A stretch of DNA of 16,932 nt from positions 1 to 16,932 of the forward strand of contig NZ_DASSMH010000093.1 of assembly GCF_035688975.1 (NCBI RefSeq). Reading direction: 5' to 3'. Of this stretch, positions 7,428 through 13,885 are shown piece after piece. This stretch comes from CALMNV01 sp035688975. GTDB lineage: Bacteria > Actinomycetota > Actinomycetes > Actinomycetales > Dermatophilaceae. The translations under genes were made by a program, and so were the position numbers. Each line of letters starts with the position of its first letter. Position 1 is the first letter of the stretch. The notes beneath the pieces were generated by a model that ran no database searches, was not told the origin of the DNA, and was given only the letters and a program-made list of their open reading frames with translations.

Positions 7428-8159
7428 GTGGCTCCGGGCGTCGCCGCCGAGGGCCGCGGCGACGAGCTCCGCGTTGTCGTAGGCCTCCTGCCCGGTCGGC
7501 AGCACGAGGGTGTCCTCGAAGCCGATGCGCACGTGGTGCCCCGCCGCCTGCGCCCAGCGCAGCACCGGCCACGTCCAGCCCTGCTCGCCGTGCACGAGCA
7601 ACGGCTGCGGCGACATTCCGAGAGCGGCAAGGATGCGCTCGACGGACCAGCGGGCGTTGGATCCGGGACTCGAGCCCGGGATGGCCTCGACGAGCACCCG
7701 CTCGACCTGCCAGGGCCACGGCGTCGAGACGAAGGCCGTCGCGGCCCGCGGCGTCCAGATGCCGGCCTCGACGCCGACGCCCCGGGCCCGCAGGACACGG
7801 GCCACCTCGACGGCCCCAGGCTCGTGCCAGTTGACGCTCGCGCAGTCCGGCCCACCCTCGGCCGGCTCCGGCCACTCTCGCAGCGCCCGAAGCTTGGCCA
7901 GGTGGTCGGTGACGATGCCGTCCCGCGTCGTCACGCTGACGCGAACGCCTGGCGCGTGGCCCCGGATCGCCGCGACGGCCGCCACGACGTCGGCGGCGGA
8001 CAGGCTCTCCCGCCCGAGGGCATTGCGCGGGTGCACGTGGAGCATGCCCGCTCCGGAGGCCACCGCGGCCGCGGCGTCGACGCCCAGCTCCTCGGCCGTG
8101 ACCGGGAGCCGGGGATGGGCGCCGCGGAGCCGGGCGCCGTTGAGGCAGGCGGTGATCAC
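7416..8159 (-). CDS. DUF849 / beta-keto acid cleavage enzyme (BKACE) family protein
   Basis: BKACE proteins are zinc enzymes that condense a beta-keto acid with acetyl-CoA and cleave it; the type member acts on 3-keto-5-aminohexanoate in lysine fermentation. This 247-residue protein has the family start ITACLNGAR, the metal-binding HVHPRN (H41, H43), SVTTRDGI (75-82), ASVNWHEPG (107-115), and RIGFEDTLVLPTG (211-223) with E215 as a likely further zinc ligand. The family is usually about 270-300 residues, so this is a short member. The GTG start at 8159 overlaps the menC stop by four bases (GTGA), so the two are almost certainly co-translated. No menaquinone role is known to me for this family; the substrate cannot be told from sequence. 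Confidence 0.85.
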   Translation of the reverse strand: MITACLNGARLRGAHPRLPVTAEELGVDAAAAVASGAGMLHVHPRNALGRESLSAADVVAAVAAIRGHAPGVRVSVTTRDGIVTDHLAKLRALREWPEPAEGGPDCASVNWHEPGAVEVARVLRARGVGVEAGIWTPRAATAFVSTPWPWQVERVLVEAIPGSSPGSNARWSVERILAALGMSPQPLLVHGEQGWTWPVLRWAQAAGHHVRIGFEDTLVLPTGQEAYDNAELVAAALGGDARSHAHR

Positions 8160-9169
8160 GAGGGCAGCCCGGGCACGCGCAGCAGGTCCAGGCACCGGCC
8201 CACCCGGTCGACCCACCAGCGGCGCCGGTGCTGCGGCGCGGCGAGCCGGGCGAGCGCCTCGGCCGTCGGCTCGGACCGGCCGGGCCGGAGGACACCGCCC
8301 ACGGGTCGCAGCGGCTCGGCGGCGACGTCGGCAGTGAAGAGCCCCACCGTCCCCAGCCCGCACGCGTGCTCGAGCGTCGGCAGGGCCGCGGCGAGCGCGA
8401 CCCCGGCGGCGATGCCGACACTCGTGTCAAGTGCCGAGGACACCACTGCCACAAGGCCGCTGGCCGCCACGACCTCCAGTGCGCGGTGCACGCCGCCCAG
8501 CGGCGCGGCCTTGACGACGACGAGGTCGGCCGCCTGCAGGGCGGCCACGCGCAGTGGGTCGTCGGCCTTGCGGATGGACTCGTCCGCGGCGATGGGCACG
8601 TCGATCCCATTGCGCGCCAAGCGGATCCGCAGCTCGGCGAGGTCTTCCACGGTGGGACAGGGCTGCTCGGCATACTCCAGGTCACACGCCGACAAGGCCC
8701 TCAGGGCGGTGACGGCGGACTCCACATCCCAGGCCCCGTTGGCGTCGACGCGCACCCGGGCGGAGGGGCCCATCGCGCTGCGCACCGCCGAGACCCGCGC
8801 GAGGTCGTCGGCCAGGGTCTGACCACGCTCGGCCACCTTCACCTTTGCTGTCGTGCAGCCGTCGAAGCGGGCCAGCACCCCGGGCACGTCGTCGGGCGCG
8901 ACCGCCGGCACGGTGGCGTTGACCGGGATCGTGTCGCGCCGCGGCGCCGGCCACGCGGCATACGCGGACTCGATCGCGGCGGCCAGCCACCGGGCAGCCT
9001 CCGCGTCCGGGTACTCGAGGAACGGAGCGAACTCGCCCCACCCAGAGGGCCCGTCGATGAGGACGGCCTCGCGATGGTCGACCCCGCGGAACGGCACCCG
9101 CATCGGGATGGACACGACGTGCAGCCGAGCGAGGAGGTCCTCGCGCTCCGGCAGGACGGCTGGAGTCAC
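8156..9169 (-). CDS. menC: o-Succinylbenzoate synthase
   Basis: MenC, an enolase-superfamily enzyme, dehydrates SHCHC to o-succinylbenzoate. The 337 residues carry the full set of superfamily residues: the KxK pair K109/K111 (TAKVKVAE), metal ligands D142 (RVDANGAW), E168 (YAEQP) and D196 (IAADES), and the second catalytic lysine K220 (VVVKAAPLGG). The GTG start at 9169 overlaps the Nudix stop by four bases. An ATG far upstream in the same frame would run through the Nudix gene and is rejected. Two GGCATAC/GTATGCC heptamers lie inside, each giving Tyr-Ala with the rare TAT codon. Dipeptide epimerases share the fold, but the men context settles the name. Confidence 0.94.
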   Translation of the reverse strand: MTPAVLPEREDLLARLHVVSIPMRVPFRGVDHREAVLIDGPSGWGEFAPFLEYPDAEAARWLAAAIESAYAAWPAPRRDTIPVNATVPAVAPDDVPGVLARFDGCTTAKVKVAERGQTLADDLARVSAVRSAMGPSARVRVDANGAWDVESAVTALRALSACDLEYAEQPCPTVEDLAELRIRLARNGIDVPIAADESIRKADDPLRVAALQAADLVVVKAAPLGGVHRALEVVAASGLVAVVSSALDTSVGIAAGVALAAALPTLEHACGLGTVGLFTADVAAEPLRPVGGVLRPGRSEPTAEALARLAAPQHRRRWWVDRVGRCLDLLRVPGLPS

Positions 9170-9666
9170 CGCCGGGCCGCGACGTCGCCGGAGCCGAGCC
9201 GCACCCCGGGCTCGTCCGCGAGCGCCCACTCGACCCGCACCCGGTGGCGCTCCGGCATCTGCGGCAGCGCGTGTGGCGCGAACCAGCCGGCGTCCGTGCA
9301 CTCGTCGTCGCCGGGGACGGGCTCTCCGGAGACCCACGCGCAGCGGAAGGTGTGGTCGAGGTACTGGGCGCGGTCGCCGTTCGGGTGCGTGACGACATCA
9401 CCGGCGGCCACCCAGACGAGGCGCTCGACCTCGGCGACCACGGAGGCCTCCTCGAGCACCTCGCGGACGGCCGTGACGTGCGGGTCCTCGCCGGGGTCGA
9501 CGATGCCGGTCACCGGGGTCCACGAGCCGTTGTCCGCGCGGCGCACGAGGAGCACCTCGGGTCCGGCGTCGGCCCCACGGACGACGACCGCGGTGACGCC
9601 CGGCAGCCAGAGCAGGTCGTGGCCGACACGTCGGCGCAGCGCCGTGACGAAGGGCGGGATCGGCAT
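9166..9666 (-). CDS. Nudix hydrolase, first gene of the menC operon
   Basis: Nudix proteins hydrolyse nucleoside diphosphates linked to another group. The 166-residue protein has a Nudix box at 54-76: GIVDPGEDPHVTAVREVLEE then ASV. The REVLEE core is intact; the usual glycine near the end is serine. It is preceded by TAVVVRG and WTPVTG, which fit the fold. The ATG at 9666 follows a TATCGT -10 box by six bases, so the mRNA is probably leaderless. The gene overlaps menC by four bases (GTGA), making a three-gene operon Nudix-menC-BKACE. Substrate is unknown: housecleaning of oxidised nucleotides, or a CoA- or NADH-type diphosphate, are all possible. Confidence 0.88.
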   Translation of the reverse strand: MPIPPFVTALRRRVGHDLLWLPGVTAVVVRGADAGPEVLLVRRADNGSWTPVTGIVDPGEDPHVTAVREVLEEASVVAEVERLVWVAAGDVVTHPNGDRAQYLDHTFRCAWVSGEPVPGDDECTDAGWFAPHALPQMPERHRVRVEWALADEPGVRLGSGDVAARR

Positions 9667-9672
9667 ACGCCG

Positions 9673-9678
9673 ACGATA
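9673..9678 (-). promoter_or_regulatory. -10 box of the Nudix-menC-BKACE operon, leaderless
   Basis: TATCGT on the minus strand ends six bases before the ATG at 9666. The start codon itself lies within a GTATGCC heptamer. Confidence 0.6.
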
Positions 9679-9716
9679 GCCCGGCGGTGCCGGGCCAGAT
9701 CGGGGTGGTGAGCCAG

Positions 9717-10118
9717 TCAGCGGTCCCGCGACGACAGGACGCAGAACTCGTTGCCCTCCGGATCCGCGAGCACCGTCCACGTGACGTCACCACCCTGGCC
9801 GACGTCGGCCATGGTGGCGCCGAGATCGAGCAGGCGCGAGATCTCGGCGTCGCGTTCTTGGCTCGTATGCGGGGCGAGGTCGAGGTGGAGGCGGTTCTTG
9901 GCCTGCTTGCCCTCCGGCACGGGGACGAAGACAAGCCCGGGACACTGTCGGTCCCACTCGGCGGCCGGCACGGGCTCGGCGCTCAGGTGCGGTGGGATGA
10001 CGACGACCTCGTGCTCGTCCTCATAGACGATCCGCCAGTCGAGAGCGGCGGCCCACCAACGCGCCTGGGCGGCGATGTCACGGCAGTCGACGACGACGGT
10101 GTACCAGCGCAGAGCCAT
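9717..10118 (-). CDS. VOC-superfamily (glyoxalase/bleomycin-resistance fold) protein
   Basis: This 133-residue protein has the vicinal-oxygen-chelate fold made of paired beta-alpha-beta modules. Visible are a start typical of the group (WYTVVVDCRDIAAQARWWAAALDWRI), NRLHLDL with a likely metal-binding H78, and the closing VLADPEGNEFCVL with E124. These are the conserved His and Glu of glyoxalase-like proteins. The ATG at 10118 is seven bases after a TACCGT -10 box, so it is probably leaderless. The gene diverges from menB, with only 52 bases between the starts. Members of this family serve in many roles (lyases, dioxygenases, antibiotic binding), and no specific substrate is suggested here. 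Confidence 0.85.
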   Translation of the reverse strand: MALRWYTVVVDCRDIAAQARWWAAALDWRIVYEDEHEVVVIPPHLSAEPVPAAEWDRQCPGLVFVPVPEGKQAKNRLHLDLAPHTSQERDAEISRLLDLGATMADVGQGGDVTWTVLADPEGNEFCVLSSRDR

Positions 10119-10125
10119 GCGACCG

Positions 10126-10163
10126 ACGGTAGCGGCGGACGGCCTGGTGCCGAGCACTATTGT
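10126..10163. promoter_or_regulatory. Back-to-back leaderless promoters for the VOC gene and menB
   Basis: TACCGT (10131 to 10126, minus) lies seven bases before the VOC gene ATG, and TATTGT (10158-10163, plus) lies seven bases before the menB GTG. The two -35 regions must interleave within about 25 bases, so the two promoters could compete. Confidence 0.6.
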
Positions 10164-10170
10164 CGGCCCC

Positions 10171-11130
10171 GTGACCGAGGCACCCGTCAGCGAGATCTTC
10201 GACCCGAGTGCGTGGGACGTCGTGCCCGGCTTCGACTTCACCGACATCACCTACCACCGGCGCCGGCCCGTGCCGGGCCGCCCGGCGCCGGAGTCCGGCG
10301 TCGTCCGCGTCGCCTTCAACCGGCCCGAGGTGCTCAACGCCTTCCGTCCGCACACCGTCGACGAGCTCTACCGCGCCCTCGACCATGCCCGGATGACGCC
10401 CGACGTCGGCGTCGTCCTGCTCACCGGCAACGGCCCCTCGCCCAGGGACGGCAAGTGGGCGTTCTGCTCCGGCGGCGACCAGCGGATCCGCGGCCGCTCG
10501 GGCTACCAGTACGCGACCACCCCGGAAGGCGACCCCACGTCTGCCGGTGTCGACGCGGCCCGCGCAAAGGCGCAGGGCGGGCGCCTGCACATCCTCGAGG
10601 TGCAGCGCCTCATCCGCACCATGCCCAAGATCGTCATCGCAGTCGTGAGCGGGTGGGCCGCCGGTGGTGGGCACTCGCTCCACGTCGTGTGCGACCTCAC
10701 GATCGCGTCGCGCCAAGAGGCGCGGTTCAAGCAGACCGACGCGGACGTGGGCTCCTTCGACGGCGGGTACGGCTCGGCATACCTCGCCAAGTCCGTCGGG
10801 CAGAAGTTCGCGCGGGAGATCTTCCACCTCGGGCGCACCTACTCGGCCGAGGACATGCACCGGATGGGCGCGGTCAACATCGTCGCCGACCACTCCGACC
10901 TCGAGGTCGAGGCGCTGCAGGCCGCCACCGAGATCATGGGCAAGTCGCCGCAGGCCCAGCGGATGCTCAAGTTCGCCTTCAACCTCACCGACGACGGCCT
11001 CATGGGCCAGCAGGTCTTCGCCGGCGAGGCGACCCGCCTCGCCTACATGACCGACGAGGCGGTCGAGGGCCGCGACCAGTTCCTGGAGAAGCGCGATCCG
11101 GACTGGTCGCCCTTCCCCTGGTACTTCTGA
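10171..11130 (+). CDS. menB: 1,4-Dihydroxy-2-naphthoyl-CoA synthase
   Basis: MenB, a crotonase-fold enzyme, closes the naphthoquinone ring of o-succinylbenzoyl-CoA. The 319-residue protein has the FNRPEVLNAF motif (49-58), the oxyanion-hole SGGDQRIRG (100-108), GWAAGGGHSL (161-170) and KQTDADVGSFDGGYGSAYL (187-205). By comparison with the mycobacterial enzyme, D190 and S195 in that last motif would be the catalytic pair. The GTG at 10171 was chosen because it follows TATTGT by seven bases and starts a sensible N-terminus; the upstream open frame runs into the VOC promoter. It has a longer N-terminus than the E. coli enzyme, as other actinobacterial MenB proteins do. GGCATAC at 10776 encodes Ala-Tyr with GCA. 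Confidence 0.96.
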   Translation: MTEAPVSEIFDPSAWDVVPGFDFTDITYHRRRPVPGRPAPESGVVRVAFNRPEVLNAFRPHTVDELYRALDHARMTPDVGVVLLTGNGPSPRDGKWAFCSGGDQRIRGRSGYQYATTPEGDPTSAGVDAARAKAQGGRLHILEVQRLIRTMPKIVIAVVSGWAAGGGHSLHVVCDLTIASRQEARFKQTDADVGSFDGGYGSAYLAKSVGQKFAREIFHLGRTYSAEDMHRMGAVNIVADHSDLEVEALQAATEIMGKSPQAQRMLKFAFNLTDDGLMGQQVFAGEATRLAYMTDEAVEGRDQFLEKRDPDWSPFPWYF

Positions 11131-11185
11131 TCTGGCGCGCTGGCGCACGTCAGGGGTCTGATGGGTGTTCCGATGTGGGAGCCAT

Positions 11186-11196
11186 GTGGCCAGAAC
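11186..11196 (+). repeat. Direct repeat, left copy (GTGGCCAGAAC)
   Basis: The 11 bases GTGGCCAGAAC recur exactly at 13870-13880 in the same orientation. The two copies lie in the intergenic sequence on either side of the GIY-YIG/IS630/toxin-antitoxin block and could mark the junctions of an acquired segment. An 11-base match can arise by chance in a window this size, so only the position makes it notable. Confidence 0.35.
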
Positions 11197-11228
11197 GCCG
11201 CGGAAGATGCGCGGGAGGGTGGTGAGAG

Positions 11229-12050
11229 GTGACGCTGACCTTTGCGGCTGTCCTCGCGAGTGAAGGCATCGACCCGGCCGACGCGCTGGTGATCCGGCAC
11301 GCCTACGTGCGTGAACACGAGGACGGCACGGTCGGCATCCACGGCGACTCCTCCGACGACGAGATCCTCGCCTACACCCGAGTGCAGTCGGCCAACTCGC
11401 GCATCTTCCCCGCAGTACCGCCGAAGCTCTGGGTCGTCTTCCTTCCGGAGGGCGGTGACCGCGCTCGGCTTTGGCTGGTCGTCACCAACCGCGGCGAGAT
11501 CGAGAACGACGGCTTGCGGCGGACATTCGACCTCGAACACACCCACCTGATGGCCGACCTGCGGAACCGGCTGGTGATCGGGTGGCGCTCGCCGCGGACG
11601 TGGCGGATCAACGCGACGACTGCGGCCGCCTATCCGGTGATGGAGATTGCCGATGCGCAGCCGGTGCGGTTCCCAGGGTTCGATGCTCTGACACTGGGCT
11701 ATGCGCAGCTGCAGGCGGTGCTCCGCGAGCACCGTTACGCGGCATGGCGAACCGCTCTTTCCTCGGTGATCGGCATCTACCTCATAACCGACACCAGCGA
11801 CGGGCGGCACTACGTCGGGAAGGCTGACGGTGCCGAGAACCTGCTACAGCGGTGGGCGGCTTACGCAGCCAACGGTCATGGCGGGAACGTCGAGCTGCGC
11901 GGGCTCGACCCGTCGACGTTCAGGCTCTCGGTGCTGCGGGTCTTCGACCCGGCTACTCCGGCCGCAGGGATCAACGCGGCGGAGAGCCACTTCATCAAAG
12001 CGCTGGATTCGCGTCGTCACGGACTGAACCGGAACGGTCCATTGGGGTAA
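11229..12050 (+). CDS. GIY-YIG nuclease-domain protein with an unassigned N-terminal domain
   Basis: The C-terminal third (about 180-268) is a GIY-YIG domain. It shows GIYLI (182-186), HYVGKA (194-199), R208 in QRWAAY as the likely catalytic arginine, E252 in NAAESHFIKAL as the likely metal ligand, and a closing HGLNRN. These residues are those expected of an active endonuclease. The N-terminal 175 residues begin VLASEGIDPADALVIRHAYVR, a form I associate with uncharacterised actinobacterial proteins; I cannot assign it a function. The GTG start at 11229 has GGAGG nine bases before it, unlike the leaderless neighbours. Codon use is less GC-biased than in the men genes. It may be a restriction, homing or repair nuclease. 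An IS630 element begins four bases after its stop. Confidence 0.8.
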   Translation: MTLTFAAVLASEGIDPADALVIRHAYVREHEDGTVGIHGDSSDDEILAYTRVQSANSRIFPAVPPKLWVVFLPEGGDRARLWLVVTNRGEIENDGLRRTFDLEHTHLMADLRNRLVIGWRSPRTWRINATTAAAYPVMEIADAQPVRFPGFDALTLGYAQLQAVLREHRYAAWRTALSSVIGIYLITDTSDGRHYVGKADGAENLLQRWAAYAANGHGGNVELRGLDPSTFRLSVLRVFDPATPAAGINAAESHFIKALDSRRHGLNRNGPLG

Positions 12051-12054
12051 CGCC

Positions 12055-12074
12055 TAGTGGTCCGTCTCACTAAT
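12055..12074 (+). repeat. IS630 terminal inverted repeat, left
   Basis: This left end starts with the target TA and matches the right end at 15 of 20 bases. The first seven bases, TAGTGGT, and the GTCT block at positions 10-13 are identical in both ends. Confidence 0.85.
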
Positions 12075-13161
12075 GGTTGACCACTTCTTCCAGCTTGCGA
12101 CGTGCCCGGGTGACCTTGGCCAGGATGGACTCGGCGGTCGCCGTCCACACGAACGGGGTCGGCTCGGCGTTGTGGGCTCGTAGATAGTCCTCGATCGCGG
12201 CGATCAGGTCGGGCACCGAGCTGAAGCTGCCGCGGCGCAGGGCCTTGGCGTCGAGGTCGCGGAACCACCGTTCGACCTGGTTCAGCCAAGACGAGGAGGT
12301 TGGGATGAAGTGCAGGTGGAACCGCTTGTGGGTGCCCAGCCAGCGCTGCACGGCCTCGTGCTTGTGGGTGCTGTAGTTGTCCAGGATCACGTGAATCGCC
12401 TGGCCCTTGGGCACTTGCGCGTCGATGACCTTGAGGAACTTGAGGAACTCCTCGTTGCGGTGCCGCTCGAAGCAGCGCCCGGTCACTTCACCGGTGAGCA
12501 CGTTCAGGGCGGCGAACAAGGTGGTGGTGCCATGCCGCTTGTAGTCGTGCGTCATCGTCGCGCCGCGGCCCTTGACCATCGGTAGCGAGGGCTGGGTGCG
12601 GTCCAGCGCCTGCACCTGGGACTTCTCGTCCAGGCACAGCACCACCGCCTTCTCGGGCGGGTTCAGGTAGAGGCCGACCACGTCGGTCAGCTTCTCCTCG
12701 AACCGCGGGTCGTTCGAGACCTTGAACGTGTCGAGGCGGTGCGGCTTGATCCCCAGGTCGTGCCAGATCCGTTGCACCGTGGCCGGACTGACGCCGGCGT
12801 GCTTGGCCATCGTGCGGCACGACCAGTGCGTCTCACCCTCCGGTGTGGTGTGCAAGGTGTCATGCACGATCGCGCGCACCTGCTCCTCACCGATGCTCGC
12901 CCTTCGGCCCCGGCCCTCCCGGACCTCGCCGAGCTTGGCCAGGCCGTCCTCGACGAACCGTGCGCGCCAAGCCCGCACCGTCACCCGCGTCACCCCAACC
13001 TGCTCCGAGATCCGTGAATTCGCCACACCATCGGCCGCCAGAAGCAACGCCTTCGCGCGTTGTACCTGTCGGTGTGGCGCCGTCTGTGATCGGGACAGCT
13101 GCTCCAGGGTGGCTCGCTCACTGTCCGACATCGGCAACGGCTTGGCTACGCGTCCGCTCAT
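12070..13161 (-). CDS. IS630-family transposase
   Basis: This is a full-length 363-residue transposase. The N-terminal half holds a helix-turn-helix (NSRISEQVGVTRVTVRAWRARF, about 48-69) and a second DNA-binding part (RTMAKHAGVSPATVQRIWHDLG, about 116-137). The catalytic triad of the DDE domain is complete: D178 (VLCLDEKSQVQALDRTQP), D261 (VILDNYSTHK) and E297 (SSWLNQVERWF), giving the D-35-E spacing of this family. There is no frameshift or stop, so the element may still be active. A perfect TATAAT -10 box lies 16-21 bases upstream of the ATG. The stop codon lies within the left end region of the element. Confidence 0.96.
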   Translation of the reverse strand: MSGRVAKPLPMSDSERATLEQLSRSQTAPHRQVQRAKALLLAADGVANSRISEQVGVTRVTVRAWRARFVEDGLAKLGEVREGRGRRASIGEEQVRAIVHDTLHTTPEGETHWSCRTMAKHAGVSPATVQRIWHDLGIKPHRLDTFKVSNDPRFEEKLTDVVGLYLNPPEKAVVLCLDEKSQVQALDRTQPSLPMVKGRGATMTHDYKRHGTTTLFAALNVLTGEVTGRCFERHRNEEFLKFLKVIDAQVPKGQAIHVILDNYSTHKHEAVQRWLGTHKRFHLHFIPTSSSWLNQVERWFRDLDAKALRRGSFSSVPDLIAAIEDYLRAHNAEPTPFVWTATAESILAKVTRARRKLEEVVNH

Positions 13162-13176
13162 GGTCTAAGGATATCA

Positions 13177-13182
13177 ATTATA
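13177..13182 (-). promoter_or_regulatory. -10 box of the transposase promoter
   Basis: A perfect TATAAT on the minus strand stands out in this GC-rich DNA. A spacer of 17 bases upstream leads to TGTGTC, which lies inside the right inverted repeat and would serve as a poor -35. Transposase binding to the end could therefore block its own promoter. Confidence 0.7.
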
Positions 13183-13191
13183 CGGCTAGTT

Positions 13192-13211
13192 ATTTGCAAG
13201 ACACACCACTA
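13192..13211 (-). repeat. IS630 terminal inverted repeat, right
   Basis: Read inward on the minus strand, this is the partner of the left end at 12055-12074. It carries the likely -35 region of the transposase promoter. Confidence 0.85.
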
Positions 13212-13273
13212 GCGTGGCAGATGCGTGGCGACAAGATCATCTCGGCGCTTCGTGCGGCGTCGTCATCGGCACG

Positions 13274-13279
13274 TAGACT
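13274..13279 (+). promoter_or_regulatory. -10 box of the toxin-antitoxin operon, leaderless
   Basis: TAGACT ends six bases before the antitoxin ATG at 13286. A leaderless transcript is expected. Confidence 0.55.
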
Positions 13280-13285
13280 GCTGTC

Positions 13286-13540
13286 ATGTCGCTGAGCGCA
13301 TCGGAGTTCTACAAGGCGGGGCTCGCCCTGCCTCCTTCGGTGCGCAAGGACGTAGCCCTGCGCCTGCTGGAGTCGATCGAGATCACCGATCAGGAGTCGG
13401 TCGACGAAGCGTGGACTGATGAGATCTCCACCCGACTGGATGACCTCCTCAGCGGCAAGGTCGGGACCATCCCCGGTGAGCAGGTCTTCGCTGAGTTGGC
13501 AGCGCGGCGGGCTGCTCGACAGGCCGCGCGCAACGCATGA
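13286..13540 (+). CDS. Putative addiction-module antitoxin (PF09720-like)
   Basis: This small, acidic 84-residue protein resembles the addiction-module component family. It has an N-terminal helix region (LSASEFYKAGLALPPSVRKDVALRLLESIE), then an acidic stretch (DQESVDEAWTDEISTRLDDLLSG) and an alanine/arginine-rich tail. Antitoxins of this group bind and neutralise a RelE/ParE-type toxin and repress the shared promoter. The stop overlaps the toxin start by four bases (ATGA), the classic arrangement with antitoxin first. Identification rests on the pairing as much as on sequence. Confidence 0.82.
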   Translation: MSLSASEFYKAGLALPPSVRKDVALRLLESIEITDQESVDEAWTDEISTRLDDLLSGKVGTIPGEQVFAELAARRAARQAARNA

Positions 13541-13857
13541 TCCTCGGCTTCGACTTCCATCCGGAAGCGCGGGCCGAGTTTTTCGCCGAGGTCGGCTGGT
13601 ACGACGAGCTTGAGGTCGCTCTCGGCGAGCGGTTCGAGACTGCCGTGCGGGCAGCGATCGACGCAGCCCTCGACTCACCGGAGTCGTGGGCGGCCTGGCC
13701 GGGGTGGGACCGAAAGCCGGTCGTGCGGTCCAAGGGCATCACCGACTTCCCCTACCGGGTGGTCTACGTCGTCCAGCGTGATGTCCTGACGGTCGTGGCC
13801 GTGGCTCACGCGAAGCGCCGGCCTGGCTATTGGCGCGAACGAGTAGTGTCGACCTGA
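13537..13857 (+). CDS. RelE/ParE-superfamily toxin
   Basis: This 106-residue protein has the RelE/ParE form: an N-terminal strand and helices (DFHPEARAEFFAEVGWYDE), a mid region (ALGERFETAVRAAIDAALDSPESW), and the C-terminal strands KGITDFPYRVVYVVQRDVLTVVAVAHAKRRPGYWRER. The FPYRVVY and VAHAKRRPGYW blocks are typical of this family. Members cut mRNA at the ribosome (RelE) or poison gyrase (ParE); which applies here cannot be told from sequence. It is co-translated with the antitoxin upstream and lies between an IS630 element and chromosomal genes, a common place for such modules. Confidence 0.88.
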   Translation: MILGFDFHPEARAEFFAEVGWYDELEVALGERFETAVRAAIDAALDSPESWAAWPGWDRKPVVRSKGITDFPYRVVYVVQRDVLTVVAVAHAKRRPGYWRERVVST

Positions 13858-13869
13858 GCTGGCAGTCGC

Positions 13870-13880
13870 GTGGCCAGAAC
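13870..13880 (+). repeat. Direct repeat, right copy (GTGGCCAGAAC)
   Basis: This is the exact match of 11186-11196. It begins 13 bases after the toxin stop codon, and host-like sequence with the GGCATAC heptamer resumes seven bases further on. Confidence 0.35.
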
Positions 13881-13885
13881 TGCGG

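Larger units (their letters stand above)
12055..13211 (-). mobile_element. IS630-family insertion sequence, complete
   Basis: A transposase gene fills an element of about 1.15 kb bounded by imperfect inverted repeats. The left end reads TAGTGGTCCGTCTCACTAAT, and the right end, read inward, TAGTGGTGTGTCTTGCAAAT; they match at 15 of 20 positions, including the first seven. Both ends sit in CTAG, consistent with insertion into a TA target and its duplication, as IS630 elements do. Removing the element would rejoin the sequence as CTAG followed by CGTGGCAG. The insertion lies four bases past the GIY-YIG stop codon and breaks no gene. Confidence 0.9.

Noticed and set aside
5578..8685. A very long open frame of 1035 codons on the minus strand
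   Set aside because: It runs antisense through menD and across menC and the BKACE gene in a wrong frame. Its protein is arginine-, glycine- and proline-rich with no domain, which is normal noise in DNA of this GC content.
8228..9679. A 483-codon open frame on the plus strand
   Set aside because: It is antisense to menC and the Nudix gene, both of which carry complete catalytic motifs.
11131..11228. An RNA gene or terminator in the gap after menB
   Set aside because: Apart from the direct repeat and the ribosome binding site of the next gene, I see only a short repeat of TGGCGC and no stable stem with a tail.
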